DNA from: Eunapius fragilis
Lineage: Eukaryota; Porifera; Demospongiae; Spongillida; Spongillidae
Reading direction: 5' to 3'
Length of the DNA: 64,000 nucleotides
Assembly: GCA_963681505.1 (NCBI GenBank)
Contig: OY811978.1
Coordinates: forward strand, 4,742,291 to 4,806,290
This document shows positions 37,634-51,180 of this stretch, piece after piece. A program made the position numbers and the translations under genes. Position 1 is the first letter of the stretch. The number at the start of each line of letters is the position of its first letter. Below the pieces are notes generated by a model, which was not told the origin of the DNA, did no database searches, and was given only the letters and a program-made list of their open reading frames with translations.

Positions 37634-37825
37634 CATCACGGTCGCTACAATAATTTCAGTGAAATTGTCTTCCAAAAGGCTTGGCTACACCCCAGTGTTC
37701 GACCTATGCAGCTACAGGCTATTAGATCGTTTATAGAAAGCAATGACGTTTCTATCTCCTTGCCTACTGGATCGGGAAAGTCACTGTTCTACCCTACGTA
37801 TTTTGACGAGCTCTTTCATCGCCAA
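37634..37825 (+). pseudogene. RecQ/DEAD-like helicase exon fragment (Walker A)
   Basis: The plus-strand frame contains RPMQLQAIRSFIESNDVSIS followed by LPTGSGKSLFYPTYFDELF and a GT donor at 37826. RPMQLQAI resembles the helicase Q-type lead-in, and PTGSGKS is a Walker A/motif I. Only this exon is recognised; motif II and later motifs were not found to the right before the microsatellite. Likely a 5' fragment of an SF2 helicase; a functional gene continuing through undetected exons is possible. Confidence 0.5.
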
Positions 37826-38124
37826 GGTAGTATCGACTGATTCAGGTTAAAGAGTAACATAATAAATTTATAGCTGCATAATCTCAGAAATCGGATGGGA
37901 GAAGATCCTCTTGCCTCACTGACATTATTGGACACAATCACGAAATAGAACTGCTCTCCTGCGATACAGTTTATTATGGCATCCGCGACGATTATATAAA
38001 TCTTTGTATGTTGACTAGTTTATGTTTTGGGTGACGATATGTTTTTAGTGTGCGTAACACGGAAAAGGAGCACTCAGCTTCTGAACTAGTTACCGGAAAC
38101 ACACATGAGGAAATATTGATTATT

Positions 38125-38150
38125 CCCCCCCCCCCCCCCCCCCCCCCCCC
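38125..38150. repeat. C26 homopolymer
   Basis: Uninterrupted run of 26 C. Confidence 0.9.
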
Positions 38151-38237
38151 GCCTTCCTCTCAGACCATCCCTCCTCTTCTTCCTCCATCCACAGCAGATG
38201 CACCAATTATATGTCAAAGTGGGTTGGGTGAAGCGAG

Positions 38238-38329
38238 CATGATATAGCAGATACAATTTTCTGTCGTAAAATATTGTTGAATGCATTCAACAATATTTTA
38301 CGACAGAAAAGTGTATCTCCTATATCATG
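38238..38329. repeat. 92-bp palindrome with a perfect 54-bp core
   Basis: 38257-38310 is a perfect palindrome (ttttctgtcgtaaaatattg and its complement around tgca). Flanking arms extend it to 92 bp with two mismatches per arm. Confidence 0.88.
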
Positions 38330-39127
38330 TAAACTACAAACTATATTGAACCATTGCATGGATTCATTGGAATAAATAAATGATAATAAAAAAGAATCAC
38401 GTGATGGGCTGAAAAAAAAAAAAACATAAAATCTATGAAAATAGATCAGGCAGTACCAGCTCACTGAAAAGTTCCTGTCAAAAACATGGCGCAATAATTA
38501 TTGCACATATCCTGATAAGTCAGGATAACTCAACTGACATGGATTAAAGTTTAAATTTCAAAGCTTCGTCCAATCTTCATATAGCACACAGGGCATAGAT
38601 TTTTTCACCACAAAAATGCATTCATAGTACACATGTAGATACAAGGCCATAACTTACTTTTGTGCCTTGAGGTGGCTGAAAACATAATATACATACGCAT
38701 TGTTAAGCATTGCTAAAATAGGTTTCTTGCAAACTCACAAGGTACACTGGCTCATTAACATACTCTGGAACAATAATTATTAGTACCACTATAACCTGGT
38801 TTTGAACACTTGTACCTATTATTTCAACTTGACAGTTGAACGTTACTTTCTACAAGTAAAGACATTGACACATAAGTTAGTATATATGTTGCACTTTACA
38901 GGAGATGGCTTCACATCGGGTTCTAAATTGGTGAGATAGTGATAGATATAACAGTCAACATGCACGCCACATAAATGCACAACAACTAATACCTTCAACT
39001 TGAGCTGGTCTGCAGCAAATGGTGCCCATCCTCACGATTTTAAAATAACAATAATACGCGTGCGCGTTGCATGGTAAAATTATTTCGTACTGGATAAATG
39101 GCGACATGTATGATCTCTGGTAAACGG
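38330..39127. other. Spacer, nothing recognised
   Basis: A/T-rich, no supported gene on either strand. Confidence 0.45.
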
Positions 39128-39616
<489 letters not shown>

Positions 39617-39687
39617 TGTACGTGTGTGTACGTATGTGCGTGTGGGTACGTGCGTGCATGTGTGTGCGTGTGTGTGGTAGTAGCATC

Positions 39688-39828
39688 GTATTGACAATCG
39701 ATTGTGTACGACTTTGATGTCAAGTGTGCGATTACTCCAATTAGAGCCCCGATATAGACAAACGGTAGCATACATAGCATACCGAAATCACTCACATCTA
39801 ATCCTTTTGATTATTTACATATCAATTC
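39688..39828 (-). repeat. Right arm of a 140-bp inverted repeat
   Basis: Reverse complement of 27412-27551. Its inner edge abuts the degenerate tail of the GT microsatellite. Confidence 0.85.
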
Positions 39829-40089
39829 GTCAGAGTCGTCATCCAAGCTGCTTTGTCAACCCTGAGACAAGCTGGAGGATTCTAAGAAGAAACGGGGGCT
39901 GTCCCAAGAAACACAAAAACTTTTAAGGTGAATGTTTTTATTTACTTGGACTGAATAGTTTATTCTGTGCAATTTTGGATGGTTTAAATTAAGTAGAAAA
40001 GGCATATATGGTGACAATCGGACACATCCAATATCTGGCATTTTTCATCCAACGGCACCATGCATTAGACACACCAGGGGATGGAATAC

Positions 40090-40842
40090 CTGTCAGCATT
40101 GTGTTTGATGTCACATTGCTGGTCCCAGCACAGTTGATGGCCACCACTGATGCTGTGTAGAGTGTGTCACTGATCAGTCCAGTGAAGGTGTGGGTGTACA
40201 GTGATGATCCATTATCAGGTATCACCACAGGACTACTGCTGTCATTGATACTGACATTGTAGCTGGTAGGAACACCACCAGTAGTGGGAGGGGTCCATGT
40301 CACTGTTAGCTGGTTCACAGATGTACTGCTTACTCTCATGTTCCCAACAGGACCAGAAGATACTGGGAGAGGGAGGTGGGTATTCATGAATGTTGGAGAT
40401 TTCATAATTATTACACTGACAAATGCATAACATTGAACAACCAACTCACCTGCCATCTTTACAATCACAGTATCATTTCCCACAACAGCTCCAGTAACAC
40501 CATCTAAACACCAAACTGTGGTCCCATCTAGAATATGAACAGCAGGAATAGGGAGGACAGATGTGTAGCAATATCCATCAGTGGAGACATTTGTTGTCAC
40601 AGCAGAGAGATTGCCACATGATCCACTAGCATGAGGGTTAACTATTCCATCTATCTTCTGGTAGAGTGCTAGTCTGTTAGCTACTTGGCTTTCAGTGGAG
40701 GAACAGTTAAAGGCTGATCCACTCCACACTGTGGTCACACCAGCAAGGCTTGAGCAAAGAACACAGGTGTATGTAATGTTGCTTCCAGGACATGAGTAGG
40801 TACCCTTAGGTGGGTAACTGAGGGTGAACTGTTGGTATGAAC
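40090..40842 (-). pseudogene. Receptor copy 3, 5' half: Ig-like and FN3-1 exons
   Basis: Ig-like exon 40450-40842 (393 nt) and FN3-1 exon 40090-40362 (273 nt), both full length, open and phase 1-1. FN3-1 ends at a GT donor after TSNVTSNTMLTG. The first conserved cysteine of the Ig exon (TGC in copies 1, 2, 5 and 6) is TAC here, giving SYQQF instead of CQQF. Downstream the intron matches copy 5 for about 115 bp (39975-40089) and then stops matching. The exons that should follow (third module, tail) sit at 25026-26213 beyond the 13.7-kb interruption. Exons read cleanly, so decay is recent or the half-gene is used some other way; I favour a broken gene. Confidence 0.72.
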
Positions 40843-41925
40843 CTGAAATAAATGAAATAAAATGCAAACATTATGAGCGGGTGAAATGCACAGCACATGG
40901 TCATAGTAGATATTGATACATTGTGAAATGCAGCTAGCTCATTCCGGCCAATGGCTAAATCATATCTGCAAATAGAGAACCACAAAAGGGGGATAGCAAC
41001 ATTTCTAATAGACTGCCTTCATACAAATATTGACTTAGCAAGGTCTCCATGCTTGCTGGTATGCAAAGCTCTCTCCACTGATATAATTTTTATGCATGTG
41101 TGCACTTGCATTATACATGCAAAGAAGTTTGTTATTGATTTGGAGGTCTTATAGGGGCCCAACCAATACATGCATGATAGAACATTCTGCAGTGACTTTG
41201 CTGTCATGAAGAATGGAATTGCATCCAACCTCCTTACCAAAATAGAGCAGGTAAATTCAACTGACCACAATTATAGCATTGATACATTATTTCATATTGT
41301 GAGATTGTATATACTTTAATGCTTTCCCTGGGATGCGCTCCATGCACTGAGTATGTAGTGAGGTTGGCCTGGTATCTGGTAGCTGTAAAGCACCCATATT
41401 CACTTTCATTGTTTTGCCCACTCAAGGGCAGGCAGCAGCCTCAGCTGGGCAATTGCTACATAGCCAGCAGGTACCAATGATAAGTGCTGGTCACCATTGT
41501 GCTCCAAACAATTACTCTGGCAAAGGGTAGGTGGCTATTGGAGTAGAAACCCAAAGGGTGCCCCCTACCTGTAGAACTTCATGATATATATGACCCACAT
41601 ACAGTGAAATGCAAGTACCATACAGATGGAGGTGGTGGGTCGGATGACTTGCAACTTCAGTGGGTGATGACTGAGTGAGTTGGTCTCGCTTTTATATATG
41701 TATGGTGCCCTAAACCAGATCTAGGGCCCCATACATGTAATTGAGTACATAATGCACCACTAAGATCTTCTCTTTTGGGAACTGTTAAAGTTGGGTGTGT
41801 GTATGTCAACTCTAGCAATATTAATATGAGCACATTATAGGTTAAACGTTAAAAATTAGCCACCCGTTTCCCCCCCCCCCCCCCCCCCCCCTCCCCGCCC
41901 CAGGTTGTCTACATCCTGATGAGGT
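40843..41925. other. 5' flank of copy 3 and recombination junction
   Basis: 40843-41730 matches other copies' 5' flanks. At about 41730 it switches to sequence matching 22270 and 57310. C22 at 41870-41891. No gene seen. Confidence 0.6.
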
Positions 41926-42402
41926 CAGGCTAAAAGCTTAAAGTATGTTTGACATTGACAAAACATATTGGTACTAATAAGGCTGATATGAATAAAATTT
42001 ATACTGGAAGTCAAACAAGGTATATGCTTGCTTAAAGTATTTTCATTTTTACTGATCCTGAACCCTATATCCAGGTGTGCTCAAGGCATACTGACATTGG
42101 CAGTAAGTCACATGACAATTGCTCTTACTGTTGGGAAGAAAGTAGTACAATCGATGCACAGAAACCATCATGATCCCACTGTACAACTACAGCAACCCTC
42201 TTACTTAGTGATGGATGCCATGATCACCTTAGACTTAGGACTGTTGGGTCTGATTAATGATAGCGTATATAGTCCATTTTTATTGATCATTTCCTGCAAT
42301 GACCTGTACTCAGAGACATATACGTATGCAATAGCTCAGGGATTAATTTGTCTCAATAACAAATTAACAACACAACAAGTACACTTGGAAACCATTGTAT
42401 AG
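41926..42402 (+). pseudogene. LINE-like reverse transcriptase relic (copy b)
   Basis: Homologous to 22436-22738 and 57498-57881. The frame around FSFLLILNPISRCAQ is open from 42028, with a break just before it. It continues into LDLGLLGLINDSVYSPF. Same weak reverse-transcriptase resemblance and same lack of a YxDD box. Confidence 0.3.
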
Positions 42403-43260
42403 CTGTGAGTGGATGTTTTAAAGATCAACTTTATTTCGATATGGAACTCGGTTATTAGGAACATGTACTGGAAATGCTTATTTTAAACGACTACGGAGGA
42501 TATTCAGGTCGGTATCAAATACGAGCGATAGGAGCCATGCATCACGGAATTTAATACCGCAGAGTACCCATATAAACCCCGCCTCAGCCACCCAATGTGA
42601 TGTACAGTTATACGGAACTCAGCTTTTATTGCTACCTAGCTAAAGGTTAAATACTTCATAATAAGGTTTTGGCCCTTGCTGTGATATGCAGCTGTTGTTA
42701 AATATTGTGCTGTGGAAACATTTCGAGGTGGGTTGGGGAGGCGTTCATATGGTTAAGGTTAGTTCTTCAGTTACATATTCTACTGTAATAGGAGAAGGAA
42801 ATACCGCGTGTGAAAAAGAAATCACCTCTATTCACTTGATAGAGTTGTCCCAGATAATCAAAATATACTTATTAGAGCATGATGTTACTGGAAGTGGTCT
42901 TGGAATCCATGCCAACTCCATCTGGCAACCCTAGTAATGTCAGACACTGTAGCTGTAAGTTTGAAAGCTGACACAGCCAGCTGTCTTGAGCACCCCAAGG
43001 TATACAGTCGGCTACTTCTGGATGGTTTGGAATGGTTAGATGCCTGCTGTGTACAGGGAGTATCAAAAAGCTTTTGATTGTACCTAATCCCAAATATCTA
43101 ACGTTATATGTTACAGTACTGCTCTCAAGTAAGTAGTGGTTACATACTCAATCGCATCTTTCCATAAAAAGATTTCTTACTACCTTTGTGGATCAGATTT
43201 TCATCCATATATTTAAAGTGTAAGGAAGTTGAACATAGTGTCTACATCATTAGTTTATTC
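42403..43260. other. Duplicated spacer
   Basis: Matches 22870-23755 and 57960-58855; no gene recognised. Confidence 0.6.
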
Positions 43261-43282
43261 AGGGTGAACTGTTGACATGAAC
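43261..43282 (-). pseudogene. Receptor copy 4 relic: first 22 bp of an Ig exon
   Basis: The acceptor and first 22 nt of the Ig exon are present, and the sequence to the right (43283 onward) matches the 5' flank of the other copies for more than 1 kb. To the left, the match to the receptor family stops abruptly at 43260 and is replaced by sequence homologous to 23755 and 58855. This is a recombination junction that cut the gene off within its Ig exon. Confidence 0.65.
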
Positions 43283-46200
43283 CTGGGATAAAGGGAATAA
43301 AACGGGAGGGTGAAATGTACAGCATGGAGTCATAGTAGATTTTGATATGTTGTGAAACTTTTATTGCAGCTAGCTCATTCAGGCCAATGGCTAATGTATA
43401 TCTGCAAATAGAGAATCACAAAATAGGGATAGCAACATTTCTAATAGACTACCGTCATATAAACACTGCCTTAGCAAGGTCTCCATGCTTGCTGGTATAT
43501 AAGGCTCTCTCCATTAATATAATGTTTATGCATGTGTGCATTTGCAGAATACATGCAAAGGAAGGTTGTTATTGATTTGCAGGTCTTATAGGGGCCCAAC
43601 AAATACATGCATGATAGTACATTCTGCATTGACTTTGCTGTCATGAAGAATGGAAATACATCTAACCTCCTTACCAAAATAGAGCAGGTAGACTCAATTG
43701 ACGACAATTATAGCATTGCTCTTGCTTCATTTGTGTGTAGATTCTAGAAATTATTATACACTTTAATGCTTTCCCTGGGATGCACTAAGTATGTTGCCAG
43801 GTTAGCCTGATATTTGGTAGCTAATAGGGTAAAGCACAGAGAGTAACACCCAAGTTCACTGTTATTATGTTTCCCCACTGAGGGGCAGGCAGAAGCCTTA
43901 GCTGTGCGATTGCTACCTAGCCTGCAGGGACTAATGAAAAGTGCTGGCTAGCATTGGGTCAGCCTGCGTTCCAAACCATTATGCTGGCAATGGTTGTGTG
44001 ACTATTGTGGTAGAAGCCCAGAGGGTGCCGCCTTCCTGTGGAAGTTCATGATATGTGTGATACACATACAGTGAAATGCAAGTACAAATATGTGTGCATA
44101 CAACAGATGGTGGAGGTGGATCGGATAACTTGTGAACTGCAGTGGGTGATGACTGATCGAATAAGTTTGACCTACTTTGGTGTCGCTTATATATGTATGG
44201 TGCCTGACACCAGATCACTCAACCAGTTGAAGGGCTTTTGTAGTTTGTGGTTGATGACCCCATTTGAGGGATCAGAGTAAGGCTAGCCTGCATTGATGCT
44301 AGTCTAGAGGCTGACCTGTAGGTCTCATTCCCACACACATTAGACAATATTTATACACCTATACTACAACATTCATTAAACCAATCTCAGTGGTTTCAGA
44401 TGCTCCAAGTTGAGGATGTCAGTGTAGAGTCAATGACAACATGTCGACACAATCACTAGCAAATCCACCTCACTTTTTCCCTCCCCCCTCCATTTTTCTC
44501 CCTCCCTCCATCTCCCTCCCCCTCCATTTGTCTCCCTCCCTCCACCTCCCTCCCCTCCATCTCCCTCCCCCTCCATTTGTCTCTCTCCCTCCCTCCACCT
44601 CCCTCTCTCCCTCCATCTCCCTCCCTCCTCCATTTCTCCCTTCCTCCATCTCCCTCCCCCTCCATTTGTCTCCCTCCCTCCACCTCCCTCCCTCCTCTCC
44701 CTCCTCTCCCTCCATCTCCCTCCCTCCCCTCCCTCCCAGTGAGCACATCACAATACATTGCCAAAGATAGTTCATTCAAGATGCATAGGTCCAGTGTGTT
44801 GTGGTCCACATGGTGCAATAACATTTGCAACACAATATGGCTGCAGGAATAAATAAGCTAAAGCTGAAGCATATGATCCAACAGGGAAGGGGAGGAGAAT
44901 GAAAAGAGGCTGCTGACATCATAGTGACATCATAGTGACATCACAGTGTTACTGAACGTGCTCCTGGGATATGAGATGCAGAACATAATAGAACAGTGAC
45001 GCACCTCCATATGATCCTAATGCGAACAGTTCAGATACCATCAAGTTACACACACACACACACACACACACACCCTCCATAGTATATGGAGAACAACCAT
45101 ATAAGAAGTCCCTTGGGAGCAAACAGGTTCTGCCATATCGAACTTCCTAACATCAAGCCATCCCACCCACACGCCCTACCCCACATACCCCTATCCCCAC
45201 ACACCCCTACCCCCACACACCCCTATCCACCCACGCACCCCTGCCTCCCACACACACCTGCACATACATACAACCTGTGCTATACATTTCCCTGCAAAAA
45301 CTACATAAAAGTCCAATGTCATTCATTCCATCATATCAAAGTTGGCAGTACATGTAGTTAAAATTTTGACCACTACAATAAGGTGCACTAACTCGCATCT
45401 ACACCACACGGAAGGAAACGGAAACATAAGAAGGATCCTGTTACTTGCATTACATGTCAGTAGCACTAAATGTAACTAGGTCCTTTTAATAACCAAATGG
45501 CAAAACAGTTTTTTTTAAAGCTGATCACCCCACACTCCCCCCTCACTCCCCATGTATCCTAGGATTGCAATTATCACATTTGGCTCATTAGTAGACTTGG
45601 CATATGGTTGGTTGGCCCATGGGATACCGTGGTCCACTGTGGACTGGGGCACATGGTTGGTTGGCCCATTTCTGTGCACTTCAACTGACAAGGTTATGTC
45701 TATGCCCCTCAATGCCATCCCAGAGGTACATTTGGACACCCAGGGGTGCAGCACATTTAAAAAGTTGTTTGGCGATTTGTGATTTACAAATGAGTGGCCT
45801 ATGGGGGGGGGGGGGGGGGGGGGGGGGAAGGGAGGGGCTTGATGTGGGTGGGGAGGGGGCTTGATGGAGATGGAGGGAGGAGGACTTGGGGGTGGAGGGC
45901 TCAGTATGTGGAATGCGCAAACAAGAGTGTGTGGGATGAGAAATGGGAGAATGGAATGGGGACATGTGGCATGCCATCATATGCTTTTTAGTGTTCGATA
46001 TTCATCCCACATCTCAATAGTCCTAGGCCCTATCCTGGAATACAATCAGGCACCAGGCTACATGTAGAGCATGGCCAGCGGAGCCCAGCAGGCAACCCAG
46101 GCCATTGCCTGGGTAGATTTTTGGGCTTAAAAATAAATAAATAACGTGTAATTCGCTGTACGTACTATTAAAAAAACAACCTAGTTCCATGTATTGATTT

Positions 46201-47518
46201 CATATACTTAAAAAGCTTCCACGCTTTACGCGGGAGGGGGCACGTCCCTCTCCCGCTCCCTCCCCCTACTTGGCACCTCCCTCTTGCCTGGGTTGAATTT
46301 TAGACCTTCTGCCGGCTCTGTAGAGATAAACTCCCATTGGACAGCCATTGAAGGGGACCATCATCATGTGGTTACATCATCATGTGGTTATGGTTACATC
46401 ATTCAATGGTGGACATACTGTACCGTAAAGTGTCTTACTATAAGCCCCCCTCCCTCCACCCCCTCAAGCCCTCCAATGCCCCCTCCACCCCCTCAAGCTC
46501 CCTCCGCCCCCCTCAAATGTCAAATAATATTCTCAATACGTCACACTACCAGCTTCTCATTCCGCAAGGACATCTCACTTTTTCCCATGGATGGCCCCCT
46601 CCACCCCCTCCAATGCCCCCTCCACCCCCTCAAGCTCCCTCCGCCCCCTCTGCCCCCCTCAAGCCCCCCCCACCCCCTCAAGCCCCTCCACCCTCTTCAA
46701 TCCCCTTCACCCCCTCAAAACCCCTCAAATGTCAAATAATATTCTCAATACGTCACACTACCAGCTTCTCATTCTGTAAGGACATCTCACTTTTTCTCAT
46801 GGATGGCACATGTGGGGGGCACACGCGGGGGGCAGAGGGGCACATGTGGGGGGCATAAGGGCACATCTGGGGCATGTGGAGACATCTTGAATGGTGCTAC
46901 ACCATAGGTGGTGGGATGCAAATACGAGATTATTGCCCTGAAATAAGCTTCAGAACAATAATATGTGTATTGAAAACAATCACTGCATGAAAGTTTGGAT
47001 TTACAATAGATTTACTACTGATCAAATGTGGTACAAATATGTTATGTAAATGTATTACATGAGACATCAACACCACAGTAAATATAAAGCTTTCATTTAC
47101 CATAGCGGTATTCAATATTTACTACACATGTGCATCACATTTGAGCAGTAGTAAATCCAAACTTCCATGCAATGAATGGCAGATGTTTTACATCCATCCC
47201 TTTCCTAAATGGTAATAGGAAAGAGGCTTTGTCCCTCTTGATGAATGTAATTTTGATGTACCACAAACATTGACAGCAGTTCTATCTCAACATCACTTCC
47301 AGTAGATAAGGCACATGCACACATTTATTGAATAACAATTTGTAATGCAATTTATGGAAAAAAGAAAGGAGGTACCAGCTAAAAGCAACAGATCTATTAG
47401 GAAAGCTGCAAATGAATGTCAATTGTAACAGCAGTAATTTAGTGTGCATTGTGATTACTGCAACAGCCAAACTGATGATCAAACTGACTTGCATGTCCAG
47501 GGAAATACAGCTTTCATG
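43283..47518. other. Duplicate of the 3414-8955 flank
   Basis: Collinear with 3414-8955 including the polypyrimidine repeat (44478-44737), AC run (45048-45073), G25 (45803-45827) and pyrimidine-rich tracts (46440-46740). It differs by the insertion at 46070 and by lacking the local duplication at 7310-8540. No gene seen. Confidence 0.65.
46070..46318. mobile_element. 249-bp insertion with target duplication
   Basis: The sister duplicate at 6265-6285 reads through ctacatgtagagataaac. Here tgtagag occurs at 46063-46069 and again at 46319-46325. The ends are GC-rich and loosely inverted (ggccagcgga and tctgccggct). Non-autonomous element. Confidence 0.7.
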
Positions 47519-47959
47519 ACTAACCTCCAGTACCTATATACCATACAGCTTACATGACTAACCTCCATGCAGTACCTATGTACCATACAGCTTACATGAC
47601 TAACCTCCAGTACCTATGTACAATACAGCTTACATGACTAACCTCCAGTACCTATGTACAATACAGTTACATGACTAACCTCCAGTACCTATGTACCATA
47701 CAGCTTACATGACTAACCCCCCAGTACCTATGTACCATACAGCTTACATGACTAACCTCCAGTACCTATGTACCATACAGCTTACATGACTAACCTCCAG
47801 TACCTATGTACCATACAGCTTACATGACTAACCTCCAGTACCTATGTACCATACAGCTTACATGACTAACCTCCAGTACCTATGTACCATACAGCTTACA
47901 TGACTAACCTCCAGTACCTATGTACCATACAGCTTACATGACTAATCTCCAGTACCTAT
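47519..47959. repeat. 38-bp minisatellite, about eleven units
   Basis: Same unit as 8956-9310. Here no 22-bp satellite follows before receptor copy 5. Confidence 0.92.
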
Positions 47960-48235
47960 ATTATCATACTTATTCAAAATCATCTGCACCTCACACAGGA
48001 TGGGACACATCACGTTGATCACCCTCCCACAGCCTTTGATTTCAGACTGTTGGGTCTGATTTTTGATGCCATAAAGTCCATTTTATATTTATCACTTTCT
48101 GCAGTGATCTATGCTCAGAGACATATACAAAAGCTCAGGGATTAATTGTTATATTAATAACATTTAGGAAAAGTGTTATTAGTTATATATGAATAAGTTT
48201 ACTGATTCATGTACACCTGAAATCATTCTTTCCTT

Positions 48236-50080
48236 CTATCTTGCTACACCATATGCAGCATTACTTTCTAGCTCAATTGCATTGACTGGTTTCTGATTAA
48301 TGCCCACTGATTCGTATATGATAGGTGTGGAAATGGAAGTAGGAGGAGCTTGAGTAGTCACAGAGGATACTCTTGGGGTGAAGCAAACACGCATGATGAT
48401 GGTGGCCACCAACAGCCCAAGAGATAAGGATGTGACAAATGTGACTGCAAATGTAATTGCAATAACGGTACCCATGTTGATGGAAGCAATATCTGAAATT
48501 GAAATAAACGCTGCAGTAGAATCATGGAATTCATATAACAATGTACATCTACATACATGTGCCACCATATGTAGAGTTCCGTTTAATATACAGCACAACA
48601 TTTGGGCATGTGCATAATTCATGTTGTATACAAAACATGTGGCAAAACAAAAATGAGGTTTGGTACACATCTGCATTTTCCTGGTTTACAAACTTAGTAA
48701 TGAATGACTAAGTTTAGACAAACCAAACATGGTAGTAAAATTGCTAGTTTTTATGTTGATCACAGATATTGGTACCCATACAACCTATACACAGAACAAG
48801 AAAGAACACATTTACCCAAGCTTTCCTAATTAGACAGTTCAAGGAGGGGAGGAAGAGAAGATAATGTTTGGATGGGGCACAAATCTGTACAATGTGCATA
48901 GTGAAGTGCTGCATGTCAGTTGTGCATAACAAATTTTAATCAGGTTGGTTGCTGCAAGTATGTTTGGTTTACAGCCATACTGGAACATTTTTACTTCAAT
49001 ATATATGTCTGTGCAAAAATTTTTCCAAGAGCACATGTCCTCCTTTCATTTAGAATGAAAACGCATGCTGATGGAACACATTTGTATAGATTTACCTTCA
49101 ACAGTCACCTCTGTGCCTCTGATAGAAGAGATGTTGTACACACTTGAGTTAGGAGGAGCTGTTGGATCAGTACTGCAGCACACTAAGCAGTAGCGAGACT
49201 GGTTGTCCCGAAATGAGCATTGAATGGATGCATTGGAAACACCATAGTTCACCACTGTGATGTTGTTGATGACTGGAATAATAGAATGAACATCCAGTAT
49301 TTATATAATCATATTTGGAGGCACTATTATCTTTATTATACTATTTAGCCACAGTGGAAGGTTTACATTTAGACTGTGGATGGTTTAATATGTTGGAAAT
49401 TAAGTACAAAAGGCATATATGGTGACAATTGGACATATTCAATATCTGACATGTTTCTCATCCAACAACACCATGCATTAGACGCACCAGGGATGGAATA
49501 CCTGTCAGCATTGTGTTTGATGTCACATTGCTGGTCCCAGCACAGTTGATGGCCACCACTGATGTTGTGTAAAGTATGTCACTGATCAGTCCATTGAAGG
49601 TGTGGGTGTACAGTGATGTCCATTATCAGGTATGACCACAGGACTACTGCTGTCATTGATACTGGCATTGTAGCTGGTAGGAACACCACCAGTAGTGGGA
49701 GGGGTCCAGGTCACTGTTAGCTGGTTCACAGATGTACTGCTTACTCTCATGTTCCCAACAGGACCAGGAGATACTGGGAGAGGGAGGTGGGGATTCATGG
49801 ATGTTGGGCCTTCATAATTATTGCACTGACAAATACACAGCAGAGAGATTGCCACATGATCCAAAAGCAGTTTGATTGACTACTCCACCTGACTTTTGGA
49901 ATAGTGATAGTTGGTTTGCTGCATGGTTTTCAGTGGAGGAACAGTTAAAGGCTGATCCTCTCCACACTGTTGTCACACCAGCAAAGCTTGAGCAAAGAAC
50001 ACAGGTGTATGCAATGTTGCTTCCAGGACATGAGTAGGTACCCTTAGGTGTGTAACTGTGGGTGAACTGTTGACATGTAC
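48236..50080 (-). pseudogene. Receptor copy 5: truncated Ig, frameshifted FN3, short third module, TM/tail
   Basis: Exons: Ig 49838-50080 (5' part only; the 3' half of the exon, its donor and part of the next intron are deleted, so CGNLSAV runs straight into intron sequence), FN3-1 49502-49773 (272 nt instead of 273; one A is missing near 49619, breaking the frame), no FN3-2, third module 49096-49272 (177-nt short form), membrane/tail 48236-48492. The last exon differs most from the others: TM region VTFVTSLSLGLLVATIIM, tail IYESVGINQ and ELESNAAYGVAR. It groups with the partial last exon of copy 1 (TSLSLGLLVA). The missing splice donor and frameshift point to a pseudogene. Confidence 0.72.
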
Positions 50081-51180
50081 CTGAAATAAATGATATAAAA
50101 TGCAACATTGTGGGCGGGTGAAATGCACAGCACAAAGTCATAGTAGATATTGATACATTGTTAAATGCAGCTAGCTCATTCAGGCAATGGCTAATGTATA
50201 TCTGCAAGTAGAGAACCTCAAAAGGGGGATAGCAACATTTCTAAAAATGACTGCTTTCATAAAAACACTGACGTAGCAAGGTCTCCATGCTTGCTGGTAT
50301 ATAAAGCTCTCTCCACTGATATTTATGTATGTGTGCATTTTATGATACATGCAAAGAAGTTTTTAAAATTGATTTGGAGGTCTTATAGGGGCCCAATTAA
50401 CCAATACATGCATGATAGAACAATCTACTGTGACTTTGCTGTCATGAAGAATGGAAATACATCTATCCTCCTTGCCAAAATAAAGTAGGTAGATTCAACT
50501 GACCACAATTATAGCATTGAACTTGCTTCATTTGTGTCAGTGTTGTTTGATAAATTACTTCATATTGTGAGATTGTATATACTATAATGCTTTCCCTGGG
50601 ATGCGCTCCATGCACTGAGTATGTAGTCAGGTTGGCCTGATATCTGGTAGCTGTAAGGCACCCGCATTCACTTTCATTGTTTTGCCCTCTCAGGGGCAGG
50701 CAGCAGCCTTAGCTGGGCAATCGCTACATAGCCAGCAGGTACCAATGATAATTGCAGGCCACCATTGTGCTCCAAAAAATTACTCTGGCATTGGTTGGGT
50801 GGCTATTGGAGTATAAACCCAAAGGGTTGCCTATGGAAGTTCATGATATATATGACACACAAACAGTGAAGTGCAAGTAAAAATATATGTGCAAACAGAT
50901 GGAGAAGGTCGGTCGGATGACTTTCAACTTCAGTGGGTGATGACTGAGTGAGTTGGTCTTGCTTTTATATATGTATGGTGCCCTAGACCAGATCACTCAA
51001 CCAGTTGAAGGGTTTTTGTTGTTTGTGGTCAGAGGAGTAAGACTAACCTGCATTGATGCTTGTCTAGAGGCCGACCTGTAGGTTGCACATTAAAAGTGAC
51101 TTACATGTTCAAGTACGCTTGTACCTTTTGAATTCAGCTAATGACACCCCACAGTTGCCTTGGCAGCAAGCCCAGCTAAG
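50081..51180. other. 5' flank of receptor copy 5
   Basis: Homologous to 16369-17380; no gene or first exon recognised. Confidence 0.6.
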
